Positions 24,427-33,078 of a stretch of DNA of 64,000 nt are shown here, piece by piece. The DNA lies in the NCBI RefSeq assembly GCF_009739905.1, contig NZ_CP034279.1:4092001-4156000 (forward strand), written 5' to 3'. The notes under the pieces are model-generated. The model did not search any database. It saw nothing but the letters and a program-made list of their open reading frames with translations, and had not been told where the DNA came from. The stretch is from Streptomyces ficellus. GTDB taxonomy: Bacteria > Actinomycetota > Actinomycetes > Streptomycetales > Streptomycetaceae. Each line of letters begins with the position of its first letter. The first letter of the stretch is position 1. Made by a program: the position numbers and the translations under genes.

Positions 24427-24441
24427 CTGACGTTGCGTCAG
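24427..24441 (-). promoter_or_regulatory. TetR-type operator, perfect copy
   Basis: CTGACGTTGCGTCAG is a perfect 15-bp palindrome 19 bases upstream of the ligase start. It is one of eight related sites in the window. Confidence 0.7.
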
Positions 24442-24471
24442 GTGCGTGCGGTGAGCGTAGGGCGGTGCGCC

Positions 24472-24500
24472 TTGTCGGTCCAGGGGTGCGGGGCTAGCCT
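24472..24500 (+). promoter_or_regulatory. HrdB-type promoter of amidohydrolase operon
   Basis: TTGTCG (24472-24477), 17 bases, TAGCCT (24495-24500). The palindromic operator at 24513-24527 lies just downstream, a repressing position. Confidence 0.5.
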
Positions 24501-24512
24501 GACTCCACATAG

Positions 24513-24527
24513 CTGACGACCCGTCAG
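24513..24527 (+). promoter_or_regulatory. TetR-type operator, perfect copy
   Basis: CTGACGACCCGTCAG, perfect 6-bp arms with a 3-base spacer, 18 bases before the amidohydrolase start and just downstream of its likely promoter. Confidence 0.7.
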
Positions 24528-24544
24528 AAAGAGGGAGGCGCGTC

Positions 24545-25735
24545 ATGACGGAACTGCCTCGGATCATCAGCGTCGACGACCATGTCATCGAGCCGGCGCA
24601 CCTCTTCGAGACCTGGCTCCCGGCCAGGTACCGCGACCGCGGACCCCGGCCGCTCACCACCGGGATCGGCGAGCTGGAGTACGTGGGCGGGAAGTACCGG
24701 ATCACCATGGACCCGGACGGGCCGCCCGCCGACTGGTGGATCTACGAGGACCTGAGGTTCCCGTACAAGCGCAACATCGCCGCCGTCGGCTTCGACCGCG
24801 ACCAGATGACCCTGGAGGGCATCACCCGGGCCGAGATGCGGCGCGGCTGCTGGGACCCCAAGGCGCGTCTGGAGGACATGGACCTCAACCACGTCGAGGC
24901 CTCCCTGTGCTTCCCCACCTTCCCCCGCTTCTGCGGCCAGACCTTCGCCGAGGCGAAGGACAAGGAGGTGGCCCTGGCCTGCGTGCGCGCCTACAACGAC
25001 TGGATGGTCGAGGAGTGGTGCGGCGACAGCGGCGGCCGGCTGATCCCGCTGTGCCTCATCCCCCTGTGGGACATCGGCCTCGCGGTCGCCGAGGTCCGCC
25101 GCAACGCCGCCCGGGGCGTCCGCGCGGTCACCTTCAGCGAGATCCCCACCCACCTCGGACTCCCCTCCATCCACTCCGGCCACTGGGATCCCTTCTTCGC
25201 GGTCTGCGAGGAGACCGGGACCGTCGTCAACATGCACATCGGGTCCTCCTCGCAGATGCCCGCCGCCTCCCCGGACGCGCCGCCCGCCGTCCAGGCGACC
25301 CTGTCGTTCAACAACGCGATGGCGTCGATGACGGACTTCCTCTTCTCCGGCGTCCTCGTTCGGTTCCCCGCACTCAAACTCGCCTACAGCGAGGGCCAGA
25401 TGGGCTGGATCCCCTACGCCCTGGAGCGCGCCGACGACGTCTGGGAGGAGCACCGCGCCTGGGGCGGCGTCCGCGACCTCATCCCCGAGCCGCCGTCCAC
25501 GTACTACTACCGGCAGATCTTCTGCTGCTTCTTCCGCGACAAGCACGGCATCGCGTCCCTGGACGCCGTCGGCCGCGACAACGCCACCTTCGAGACCGAC
25601 TACCCGCACGTCGACTCCACCTTCCCGCACACCAAGGAGGTCGCCCTCGACCACGTCAAGGGCCTGGACGAGGAGACGACGTACAAGCTGATGCGCGGGA
25701 ACGCGATCCGGATGCTCGGCCTGGACCTCGTCTGA
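24545..25735 (+). CDS. Amidohydrolase family protein (COG2159-like)
   Basis: 396 aa. It has a TIM-barrel metal hydrolase/decarboxylase layout: VDDHVIEPAHLF near the N-terminus (D-x-H metal motif), NMHIGSSSQM in the middle (His) and NATFETDYPHVDSTFP (metal Asp) near the end. Relatives include aminocarboxymuconate decarboxylase-like proteins and unassigned proteins of actinobacterial acyl-CoA catabolic clusters. GAGGGAGG precedes ATG 24545. Its stop overlaps the acyl-CoA dehydrogenase start by one base, making it the first gene of a three-gene operon. Confidence 0.88.
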   Translation: MTELPRIISVDDHVIEPAHLFETWLPARYRDRGPRPLTTGIGELEYVGGKYRITMDPDGPPADWWIYEDLRFPYKRNIAAVGFDRDQMTLEGITRAEMRRGCWDPKARLEDMDLNHVEASLCFPTFPRFCGQTFAEAKDKEVALACVRAYNDWMVEEWCGDSGGRLIPLCLIPLWDIGLAVAEVRRNAARGVRAVTFSEIPTHLGLPSIHSGHWDPFFAVCEETGTVVNMHIGSSSQMPAASPDAPPAVQATLSFNNAMASMTDFLFSGVLVRFPALKLAYSEGQMGWIPYALERADDVWEEHRAWGGVRDLIPEPPSTYYYRQIFCCFFRDKHGIASLDAVGRDNATFETDYPHVDSTFPHTKEVALDHVKGLDEETTYKLMRGNAIRMLGLDLV

Positions 25736-26871
25736 TGGACCTGGCCGACACGGAGGAGGAGGCGGACTTCCGGGCCCGGCTGCGGGAGTGGCTCGCGGCC
25801 GTGCTGCCCGGCCTGCCGCCCGCGCCGGACCCCGCCGACTGGCCGGCGCGCCGCGCCCACGACACCGCCTGGCAGCGCAGGCTGTACGACGCCGGGTACG
25901 GCGACCTGCACTGGGCCGCGTCCCCCGCCCTGCGGCTGATCTTCCTGGAGGAGACCGAACGGGCCGGCGCGCCCTACGTGGGCGCCAACTTCGTCGGCCT
26001 GCTGCACGCGGGCCCCACCATCGCCGCCGAGGGAACCGCCGCCCAGCGCGCCCGGTGGCTGCCGCCGATCCTGCGCGGCGACCACGTGTGGTGCCAGGGC
26101 TTCAGCGAACCGGACGCCGGCTCCGACCTGGCCTCCTTGCGCACCCGCGCCGTCCGCGACGGCGACCGCTACCTGGTGAGCGGCGCCAAGCTGTGGACCT
26201 CCCACGCCGAGGTCGCCGACTGGTGCGAACTGCTGGTGCGCACCGACCCGGACGCCCCCCGGCACCGGGGCATCACCTGGCTGGCCATGCCCATGGACGC
26301 GCCCGGGATCACCGTACGGCCGCTGCGCACGCTCACCGGGACGGCGGAGTTCGCGGAGCTGTTCCTGGACGAGGTGCCCGTGCCCGTCGCCAACCGGGTG
26401 GGCGAGGAGAACGACGGCTGGCGGGTCACCATGGTCACGCTGTCGTACGAGCGGGGCACGGCGTTCGCCGGCGAGGTGGTCGCCTGCCGCCGCGTCCTCG
26501 GCGAGCTGGCGCGCGAGGCCCGCGCCACCGGCCGCTGGGACGACCCCGTGCTCCGGCGCCGGCTGGGGCGGCTGGGCGCCGAGTTCCGCGCCCTGTGGCG
26601 GCTGGTCCAGTGGAACGTCGGCGGGGCGGGGGCCACCGGCGCGGTGCCCGGGGCGGGCGGCTCGGTGTTCAAGCTGCGCTACTCGCACGCCCGCCAGGAG
26701 CTGTACGACGCGGCCGCCGAGGTGCTGGGCGGCGCCGGCGCGCTGGACCTGGACCGCCCCTGGGTCCACGACCGGCTGTCGTCGCTCTCGTACACCATCG
26801 CCGCCGGGACCTCGCAGATCCAGCGCGGCATCCTCGCCGAGCGCGTCCTCGGCCTGCCGAAGGGACGCTGA
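25735..26871 (+). CDS. Acyl-CoA dehydrogenase, large subunit type
   Basis: 378 aa. Typical ACAD features are WCQGFSEPDAGSDLASLRT (FAD/substrate loop, about residues 120-138), LWTSHAEVADW, TVRPLRTLTGTAEFAELF, the C-terminal FAD-contact region (KLRYSHARQELYDAAAEV) and AAGTSQIQRGILAERVLGLP. It introduces a double bond alpha,beta to a CoA thioester using FAD. It is followed after two bases by a short second ACAD, the arrangement of heteromeric alpha2-beta2 FadE pairs of actinobacterial steroid catabolism. Confidence 0.9.
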   Translation: MDLADTEEEADFRARLREWLAAVLPGLPPAPDPADWPARRAHDTAWQRRLYDAGYGDLHWAASPALRLIFLEETERAGAPYVGANFVGLLHAGPTIAAEGTAAQRARWLPPILRGDHVWCQGFSEPDAGSDLASLRTRAVRDGDRYLVSGAKLWTSHAEVADWCELLVRTDPDAPRHRGITWLAMPMDAPGITVRPLRTLTGTAEFAELFLDEVPVPVANRVGEENDGWRVTMVTLSYERGTAFAGEVVACRRVLGELAREARATGRWDDPVLRRRLGRLGAEFRALWRLVQWNVGGAGATGAVPGAGGSVFKLRYSHARQELYDAAAEVLGGAGALDLDRPWVHDRLSSLSYTIAAGTSQIQRGILAERVLGLPKGR

Positions 26872-26873
26872 CC

Positions 26874-27740
26874 GTGCCTTTCCGACTCGACGACGACCAG
26901 CGGGCGCTGCGGCGGGGCGTACGGGAGCTGCTTCAGGGGCGGTTCGGGCGGGACGCGCTGCGGGCCGCCGTGGACGCGGGCACCCTGGACCGGAAGCTGT
27001 GGCGGACGCTGGGCGACGCCGGGTTCTTCGCCCTGAGCCTGCCGGAGGCGGACGGCGGGGTGGGGCTCGGGCTCCCCGAGGCGGTGCTGGCCTTCGAGGA
27101 GGCCGGGCGGGTGCTGCTGCCCGGCCCGCTGGTCGCCACGCACCTCGCGGCCGGACACGTCGAGGGGGCGGCGGAGGGGAGGGCGGTCGTCACCGCCGTG
27201 GACGGGCCGCTCGTCGAGTGGCTGGACGCCGCCGACGTCGTACGCGGCGGCGACGCGCGGGGTGCCAGGCCGGTGCGGTCCGTGGACCCGCTCACCCCGC
27301 TGCACCGGGTGGAGCCGGGCGGCCCCGCGCGGGACGACCCGGTGGCCGTGCTGCTCACCGCCGCCGAACAGCTCGGCAGCGCGGGGCGGACGACGGAGAT
27401 GGCGGCCCGGTACGCGCGCGAGCGCGAGCAGTTCGGCCGCCCCATCGGCGCCTTCCAGGCCGTGGCCCACCTGTGCGCGGAGATGCTCGCGCGGACGGAG
27501 GTGGCGCGCGCGGCGGTGTACGCGGCGGCCGTCACCGCCGACCCGGTGGACGTCGCCGCCGCCAAGCTGCTGGCCGACGAGGCGGCGGTGCGCGGCGCCC
27601 GGGACTGCCTCCAGGTGTACGGCGGCACGGGCTTCACCTGGGAGGCGGACGTGCACCTGCACCTCAAGCGCGCGTGGGTGCGGTCGCGGCGGTGGACGGG
27701 GACGGCGGAGGCCGAGGAGAGGTGCGCGGCAGCGCTCTGA
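26874..27740 (+). CDS. Short acyl-CoA dehydrogenase, partner subunit
   Basis: 288 aa, about 90 shorter than a normal ACAD because the middle beta domain is mostly missing. It keeps the N-terminal helical part (DDDQRALRRGVRELLQ) and the C-terminal part with REREQFGRPIGAFQAVAHL, CLQVYGGTGFTWEADVHLHL. GTG start 2 bases after the partner stop. Similar truncated FadE subunits form active enzymes only with their neighbour. It lacks some FAD contacts, so it is probably inactive alone. Confidence 0.88.
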   Translation: MPFRLDDDQRALRRGVRELLQGRFGRDALRAAVDAGTLDRKLWRTLGDAGFFALSLPEADGGVGLGLPEAVLAFEEAGRVLLPGPLVATHLAAGHVEGAAEGRAVVTAVDGPLVEWLDAADVVRGGDARGARPVRSVDPLTPLHRVEPGGPARDDPVAVLLTAAEQLGSAGRTTEMAARYAREREQFGRPIGAFQAVAHLCAEMLARTEVARAAVYAAAVTADPVDVAAAKLLADEAAVRGARDCLQVYGGTGFTWEADVHLHLKRAWVRSRRWTGTAEAEERCAAAL

Positions 27741-28161
27741 GTCGTACCGGCCACCCCTTCGGGTGAGCCGTCACGCAGCGTTGATACCGGGTTGTTGTGA
27801 TCCGGTGACTCGTCACGGCCCGGAGTCGGCGCCCGCCTCCGGTACCCTCCGTGGGATGCGAGTGGTTCGGAGGCCGGCGCGGCCCGGCGGTGCTCGTGCG
27901 GCAGCTCCCCGGCCGGGAGTGCCCGCCGCTCGTGCCCTTCGGTGGCGCGGTGCGCCCCCCTGTTCGACTACCCGCGGCGTGCGTCGCACAGTATGCACGA
28001 CGCGTACTCCTTCGCGCGGGAATATGCCCGAAGCGCTTGTTGCGGTGACTGTACGTCAACCATGCTGTCCCACAGGGAAATCACGTTCAGTGACGACTGT
28101 GAAGGCTGTGGTCGCTGTGAGACGCGAGGCGTTGTGTCCGCCGGTTCGGATGGTGTGAGCG
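27741..28161. other. Intergenic 421 bases, no supported gene
   Basis: The region follows the ACAD operon. The left half is G/C-rich; the right half (27985-28110) is A/T-richer and probably holds the promoter of the HATPase gene. A frame from 27942 reading CCGDCTSTML and ECGRC-like Cys clusters was inspected but has no ribosome site and overlaps the downstream gene. Confidence 0.4.
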
Positions 28162-28635
28162 GTGCAGGTGCTTCAGGTGCAGTTGGAGATCGGCCCCGAC
28201 CCGGCAGAGGTCGGCCGAGCCAGGAGGTGGGCGCGGTCCCGCCTCGCCGGTTCCGGGATAGGGGATGACGAGCCGCTGGCCGAGACGCTGGTGCTGCTCA
28301 TTTCGGAGCTCGTCACCAACGCCGTGGTGCACACCGGCTGTCCGGCCGTGCTGCGGATGCTCTTCGGGGCGGGCGCGGCGGAGGCCGGGACGGTACGGGT
28401 GGAGGTGGCCGACACCAGCGCCCGCCCCCCGCGCCCGCGCCACGCGGAGGGCGACGACACCAACGGGCGCGGCCTGGAGCTGGTCGACGGGCTCGCCGAC
28501 CGGTGGGGGTGGCAGCGGGAGGGCGCCGGGAAGAGCATCTGGTGCGAAGTGGACCGGGGCGTACCGGGGGTGACGGGGGTGGCGCGTGAGCCCGGTGGGT
28601 ACGCGCCGTCGTGCGCTGTCACAAATGGGGCGTAA
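28162..28635 (+). CDS. ATP-binding protein (RsbW-like anti-sigma kinase family)
   Basis: 157 aa. A single HATPase_c domain has N-box LLISELVTNAVVHTGCP (about residues 47-63) and G-box DTNGRGLELVDGLADRWG (about 100-117). There is no HisKA or membrane part, so it belongs to the small Streptomyces RsbW-type family whose partners are STAS or PP2C proteins. GTG 28162 is the best start, with GTG 28168 also possible. A hairpin terminator lies about 80 bases after the stop. Confidence 0.83.
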   Translation: MQVLQVQLEIGPDPAEVGRARRWARSRLAGSGIGDDEPLAETLVLLISELVTNAVVHTGCPAVLRMLFGAGAAEAGTVRVEVADTSARPPRPRHAEGDDTNGRGLELVDGLADRWGWQREGAGKSIWCEVDRGVPGVTGVAREPGGYAPSCAVTNGA

Positions 28636-28712
28636 CGGTCGTACACCCGAATAGGTGTTGACGGCTCGTATCCGGCTGATCACCCTGGGAGCAGCGATTC
28701 GTGGCGAGGGGA

Positions 28713-28737
28713 CGCCGAGGGCTTGACGCCCTCGGCG
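28713..28737 (+). terminator. Terminator hairpin after HATPase gene
   Basis: CGCCGAGGGC (28713-28722), loop TTGAC, GCCCTCGGCG (28728-28737): perfect 10-bp stem. Confidence 0.7.
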
Positions 28738-28902
28738 AGTGCGGGTCGCGGCTCGGCGGCGGCTCCAGGTCAGGGCCCTCGGGGCGGCCCCGCCGGAGCC
28801 GGGTGGCGGCCGCCGTGCCGTGCTCGGGGTGCGCATGCGTGCGCCGCCACCCAAGGATGCGCCCGGGGCGCCGCGTTCACGGCTCCTCCCGTCCCGCGCG
28901 GG

Positions 28903-29829
28903 TCACAGCACCGCCACCGGGGCCACCGGGGCTCCCGTGGCGCCCGTGAAGGGTTCGGGCGTCGCGGCCAGCAGGAACGCGTACCGCCGCTCCTGTGCAC
29001 AGGCTGTGGACAAGTCCTCCAGGTTCCAGTTCTGGCCCTGGAGCATCCCCATCTCCACCAGGTGCAGCGCGTGCACCGGCAGCCACAGGTCCTCGATCTC
29101 GGGCGGGAAGATCTCGAAGGTGAGCGTGTCGTTCGCGACCGCCGCCACGTCGCGGGCGTGGAACCACTCGGGCGTGCGCACCGACAGCCCCGGCGACGGG
29201 TACCCGTACCCATGCGGGTCGCCCGCCAGATGGACCCGCACCTGCCCCGTCCGTACGAGCACGATGTCGCCCGCCCGGACGTCCACCCCGGCGAACTCCG
29301 CCGCCTCGTCCAGGTCCTCGGGCGTCACCGCGTGGTCGCCGGGCAGCCGGTCGGCGCCCTTCGCGCGGGCCACGTCCAGCAGCACGCCCCGTGAGACGAC
29401 GTGCCCCACCGTGTCGATGCCGGCGAACCCGGCGCCGCCGTGCGGGGTGATCGAGGCGGCGGGCCGGCCGTTGTAGATCCGGCCCGCGTGCGAGGCGTGG
29501 GGGAGGGCGTCCCAGTGGGTGCCCGCCTGGAGCCCGAGCGTCACGGCGTCGTCGCTGGTCGCGACCGTACCGGGGCCGAACAGCTCCTGGTTGATCTGGA
29601 CCATGACGTGCAGCGGGTTGACCCGGCCCGGTATCAGGCCGGTCTGGACGCCGTCCTGGCGCAGCGGGAGCGCCAGCGGGACGCGCAAGCCCCTGCGCAC
29701 GGTGGCGGCGGCCTCCCGTACGACGGCGTCGGTGATCAGGTTCAGGGTGCCCCGTTCGTCGTCGTCGCCCCAGCGGCCCCAGTTGTTGACGCGCTCGGCG
29801 ATCTCGTGGAAAGCGGCTGGCAGTGACAT
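28903..29829 (-). CDS. Cyclase-family metal-dependent hydrolase
   Basis: 308 aa. It belongs to the kynurenine formamidase/cyclase family (PF04199). The metal motif is seen as QAGTHWDALPHASH (about residues 103-116); the first His of the usual H-x-G-T-H is replaced by Gln, as in a known subfamily. DIVLVRTGQV and FHARDVAAVANDTLTFE follow. It may open a ring or hydrolyse an amide or lactone during degradation. It is divergent from the SDR operon and shares its operator region. Confidence 0.82.
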   Translation of the reverse strand: MSLPAAFHEIAERVNNWGRWGDDDERGTLNLITDAVVREAAATVRRGLRVPLALPLRQDGVQTGLIPGRVNPLHVMVQINQELFGPGTVATSDDAVTLGLQAGTHWDALPHASHAGRIYNGRPAASITPHGGAGFAGIDTVGHVVSRGVLLDVARAKGADRLPGDHAVTPEDLDEAAEFAGVDVRAGDIVLVRTGQVRVHLAGDPHGYGYPSPGLSVRTPEWFHARDVAAVANDTLTFEIFPPEIEDLWLPVHALHLVEMGMLQGQNWNLEDLSTACAQERRYAFLLAATPEPFTGATGAPVAPVAVL

Positions 29830-29859
29830 GGGACCCTCCCGGGGCTTGTGCTGACGCGG

Positions 29860-29891
29860 CTGACGGACCATAAAATCTAACGGTCCGTCAG
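29860..29891. promoter_or_regulatory. Extended inverted repeat and TetR-type operator in divergent promoter
   Basis: CTGACGGACC (29860-29869) and GGTCCGTCAG (29882-29891) form a perfect 10-bp inverted repeat with a 12-base A/T-rich centre. Its right half also reads as CTAACG-GTC-CGTCAG (29877-29891), one mismatch from the regulon operator. A further CTGACG half-site is at 29851. It lies between the cyclase (minus) and SDR (plus) genes. Confidence 0.65.
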
Positions 29892-29934
29892 ATGCGGCGG
29901 AAGTGGTGACGCGGGAGAGCTGGAGGGGCCGGGC

Positions 29935-30846
29935 ATGGGGAACTTTTTGGCAGGCAAGGTCGTCGCCGTCACCGGAGCCGGACGGGGCATCGGCCGGGCC
30001 GTCGCCCTCGCCTGCGCCGCCGAAGGGGCCCGGGTCGTCGTCAACGACCACGGCGTCGCGATCGACGGCGCCCGACCCGCCTCCGAGGTCGCGGCGGCCG
30101 TCGTCGAGGAGATCACCTCGGCGGGCGGCCAGGCCGTCGCGGTCGCCGACGACATCTCCACCATGGCGGGCGGCCAGCGCGTCGTGGACACCGCGCTCGC
30201 CGAGTACGGGCGGATCGACGGCGCCGTGTGCGTCGCCGGCATCCTCCGCGAACGCATGCTGTTCAACATGTCCGAGGAGGAGTGGGACCCCGTCCTCGCC
30301 ACCCACCTCAAGGGCACCTTCACCGTCTTCCGCGCGGCGTCCGCCGTGATGCGCCGGCAGGGCGCCGGCACGCTCATCGGCTTCACCAGCGGAAACCACC
30401 AGGGGTCGGTCTCCCAGGCCAACTACGCGGCCGCCAAGGGCGGTGTCATCTCCCTCGTCCGCAGCGCCGCCCTCGGCCTGCACAAGTACGGCGTCACCGC
30501 CAACGCCGTCGCGCCCGTCGCCCGGACCCGCATGTCGGCGAACGTGCCCATGGAACTCAAGGAGATCGGCGAGCCGGAGGACGTGGCCGCGCTCGTGGTG
30601 TACCTGCTCTCCGAGCGGGCCCGCGCCGAGCGGATCACCGGGCAGGTCTACACGGTCGCCGGACCCAAGATCGCGGTCTGGGCCCAGCCGCGCGAACTGC
30701 GGGCGGCGTACGCGCAGGGGCCCTGGACGCCCGAGCGGATCGCCGACCTCCTGCCCGGCACGGTCGGCACCGACCCCATGCCGATGCTGGAGCGGCTGGA
30801 GGAGATGGCCAGGGCGGCGGCCGCCACGTCCCGCCCGAACGCGTAG
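29935..30846 (+). CDS. Short-chain dehydrogenase/reductase
   Basis: 303 aa. The NAD(P) motif TGAGRGIG (about residues 14-21), VNDHG after beta-2 and the active-site block ANYAAAKGG (Tyr-Lys) are classical SDR. It resembles the hydroxyacyl-CoA dehydrogenase part of multifunctional beta-oxidation enzymes, with a C-terminal extension (about 250-303). The likely reaction is 3-hydroxyacyl-CoA oxidation. It starts an operon with an ACAD and an alcohol dehydrogenase. Confidence 0.88.
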   Translation: MGNFLAGKVVAVTGAGRGIGRAVALACAAEGARVVVNDHGVAIDGARPASEVAAAVVEEITSAGGQAVAVADDISTMAGGQRVVDTALAEYGRIDGAVCVAGILRERMLFNMSEEEWDPVLATHLKGTFTVFRAASAVMRRQGAGTLIGFTSGNHQGSVSQANYAAAKGGVISLVRSAALGLHKYGVTANAVAPVARTRMSANVPMELKEIGEPEDVAALVVYLLSERARAERITGQVYTVAGPKIAVWAQPRELRAAYAQGPWTPERIADLLPGTVGTDPMPMLERLEEMARAAAATSRPNA

Positions 30847-30857
30847 GGGGCGGGACC

Positions 30858-31991
30858 GTGGACTTCGCGTTCGGGGCGGAGGACGAGGCGTTCAGGGCCG
30901 TCGCGCGGGAGTGGCTCACCGCCCACCCGCCGGGCGCGGGCGGGCGCGCCTGGGAACGGGAGCTGGGCGCGGACGGCTGGATCGGGCTCGGCTGGGACAC
31001 GCCGGCCGGCGCGTACGGCAACCGGCGCGCCACGCTCACCCAGCAGGTCGTCTGGGCCGAGGAGTACGCGCGGGCGGGGGCGCCCGGCCGGGCGGGTCAC
31101 ATCGGTGAGAACCTCCTCGCGCCGACCCTCCTCGCGTACGGCGACGGGGAACAGAAGGACCGGTTCCTGCCCGCCGTCGCGCGCGGCGAGGAGCTGTGGT
31201 GCCAGGGCTACAGCGAACCGGGCGCGGGCTCGGACCTCGCGGGGCTGCGGACCCGGGCCGAGCGGGACGGCGCCGGGTACCGGATCACCGGCCACAAGAT
31301 CTGGACCTCGCTGGCCCGGGACGCCGACTGGTGCTTCGTCCTGGCCCGGTCGGAGGCGGGCTCGCGGCGCCACCACGGGCTGTCGTTCCTGCTGGTGCCC
31401 ATGGACCAGCCGGGCCGGATCGAGGTGCGGCCCATCCGGCAGCTCACCGGGACGGCCGAGTTCAACGAGGTGTTCTTCGACGGGGCGAGGTCCGCCCACG
31501 TGGTGGGCGCGGAGGGCGACGGCTGGCGGGTCGCCATGGGCCTGCTCGCGAGGGAGCGGGGCGTGTCGACGCTCGCCCAGCAGATCGGGTTCGAGGCGGA
31601 GCTGGGGCGGGTGCTGCGCCGGGCCGTGGCCGGCGGGGCGGTCGCCGACCCGGTGCTGAAGGACGCGCTGGTACGGCAGTGGGCGGAGCTGCGGGTGATG
31701 CGGTGGAACGCGCTGCGGACGCTGGGCGGCGCGGACGGTCCCGGTGATCCGAGCGTGGCGAAGCTGCTGTGGGGGCGGTGGCACCGGCGGCTCGGCGAGC
31801 TGGCGATGGCCGTGCGGGGCGCGGCGGGCGCGACCGGGCCGGCGCCCTGGTCACCGGGCGCCTACGAACTCGACGACGTACAGCGCGCGTTCCTTTTCGG
31901 CCGGGCCGACACCATCTACGGCGGCTCGGACGAGATCCAGCGCGACATCATCGCCGAGCGGGTGCTCGGCCTGCCCAGGGAGCCGCGATGA
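30858..31991 (+). CDS. Acyl-CoA dehydrogenase
   Basis: 377 aa, full length. The FAD/substrate loop is WCQGYSEPGAGSDLAGLRT, followed by KIWTSLARDADWCFVLAR, RPIRQLTGTAEFNEVFFDG and the C-terminal IYGGSDEIQRDIIAERVLGL, very close to the ACAD at 25735. It starts with GTG 11 bases after the SDR stop and its stop overlaps the alcohol dehydrogenase ATG by 4 bases. It probably acts in the same CoA-ester pathway. Confidence 0.9.
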   Translation: MDFAFGAEDEAFRAVAREWLTAHPPGAGGRAWERELGADGWIGLGWDTPAGAYGNRRATLTQQVVWAEEYARAGAPGRAGHIGENLLAPTLLAYGDGEQKDRFLPAVARGEELWCQGYSEPGAGSDLAGLRTRAERDGAGYRITGHKIWTSLARDADWCFVLARSEAGSRRHHGLSFLLVPMDQPGRIEVRPIRQLTGTAEFNEVFFDGARSAHVVGAEGDGWRVAMGLLARERGVSTLAQQIGFEAELGRVLRRAVAGGAVADPVLKDALVRQWAELRVMRWNALRTLGGADGPGDPSVAKLLWGRWHRRLGELAMAVRGAAGATGPAPWSPGAYELDDVQRAFLFGRADTIYGGSDEIQRDIIAERVLGLPREPR

Positions 31992-33040
31992 GGGGTGTCG
32001 TCTTCGACGGGGAACGCGCGCGGGTGGTGGACGACCTCGTCGTGCGCGACCCGGGGCCGGGCGAGGTGCTGGTGGGCATCACGGCGGCGGGACTGTGCCA
32101 CAGCGACCTGTCGGTGATCGACGGGACGATCCCCTTCCCCGTGCCGGTGGTGCTCGGCCACGAGGGCACCGGGATCGTGGAGGCGGTGGGGGCGGGCGTG
32201 ACGCACGTCGCGCCCGGTGACCACGTGGCGCTGTCGACGCTGGCCAACTGCGGGGCGTGCCCGGACTGCGACCGGGGCCGGCCGACGATGTGCCGGTGGG
32301 CGATCGGCCGGCCGGGGACACCGTTCGCGCGCGGCGGCCGGCCGGTGCACCAGTTCGCGTCCAACTCGGCGTTCGCGGAACGGACCGTCGTCAAGGCCGT
32401 CCAGGCGGTGCGCATCCCGGCCGACGTCCCGCCCGCGTCGGCGGCGCTGATCGGCTGCGCCGTCCTCACCGGCGTCGGAGCCGTCCTCAACCGGGCCAGG
32501 GTGGGACGCGGCGAGAGCGTCGTCGTCATCGGCACCGGCGGCATCGGCCTCAACGTGCTGCAAGGGGCCCGGCTCGCGGGCGCGTCCGTGGTCGTCGCGG
32601 TCGACGTGCGCGCGGAGAAGGAGGCGATGGCGAAGCGGTTCGGGGCGACGGAGTTCGTCACCTCCGTCGACGCCGTCCGGGAGGTGCTGCCGGGCGGCGC
32701 CGACCACGTCTTCGAGTGCGTGGGCCACGTCGGCCTCGTACGCGAGGCGATCGACCTGCTCGACCGGCACGGGCAGGCCGTCCTGCTCGGCATGACCGCC
32801 CCAGGCGCCGAGGCGGCCTTCGCGCCCGCCGCGATGTTCCTCGACAAGTCGGTCCTCGGCTGCCGCTACGGCAGCTCCCGCCCGCAGGCCGACATCCCGC
32901 TCTACGCCGAGCTGTACCGCTCGGGCGACCTGCTGCTCGACGAGCTGGTCACGGAGACCTACCCGGTCGAGGACTTCGCCCGGGCGGCGGACGACGCGCA
33001 CCACGGCCGGGGCGCGCGGGGGGTGCTCGTGTTCGACTGA
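31988..33040 (+). CDS. Zinc-dependent alcohol dehydrogenase
   Basis: 350 aa, medium-chain MDR family. Catalytic zinc ligands lie in AGLCHSDL, LGHEGTG and IGCAVLTG. The structural zinc site is CGACPDCDRGRPTMC. The NAD motif is GTGGIG (about residues 186-191). It resembles class III/NDMA-type actinobacterial enzymes acting on primary or ring alcohols. ATG overlaps the ACAD stop by 4 bases; it is the last gene of the operon. Confidence 0.9.
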   Translation: MRGVVFDGERARVVDDLVVRDPGPGEVLVGITAAGLCHSDLSVIDGTIPFPVPVVLGHEGTGIVEAVGAGVTHVAPGDHVALSTLANCGACPDCDRGRPTMCRWAIGRPGTPFARGGRPVHQFASNSAFAERTVVKAVQAVRIPADVPPASAALIGCAVLTGVGAVLNRARVGRGESVVVIGTGGIGLNVLQGARLAGASVVVAVDVRAEKEAMAKRFGATEFVTSVDAVREVLPGGADHVFECVGHVGLVREAIDLLDRHGQAVLLGMTAPGAEAAFAPAAMFLDKSVLGCRYGSSRPQADIPLYAELYRSGDLLLDELVTETYPVEDFARAADDAHHGRGARGVLVFD

Positions 33041-33078
33041 GACGCCTTCACGGGAGACGTGCTCATGGAAGAGACGTT

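Noticed and set aside
27942..28268. Frame with Cys clusters (CCGDCTSTML, CEGCGRC)
   Set aside because: It overlaps the HATPase gene, has no ribosome site, and the Cys pattern does not match WhiB or ferredoxin spacing.
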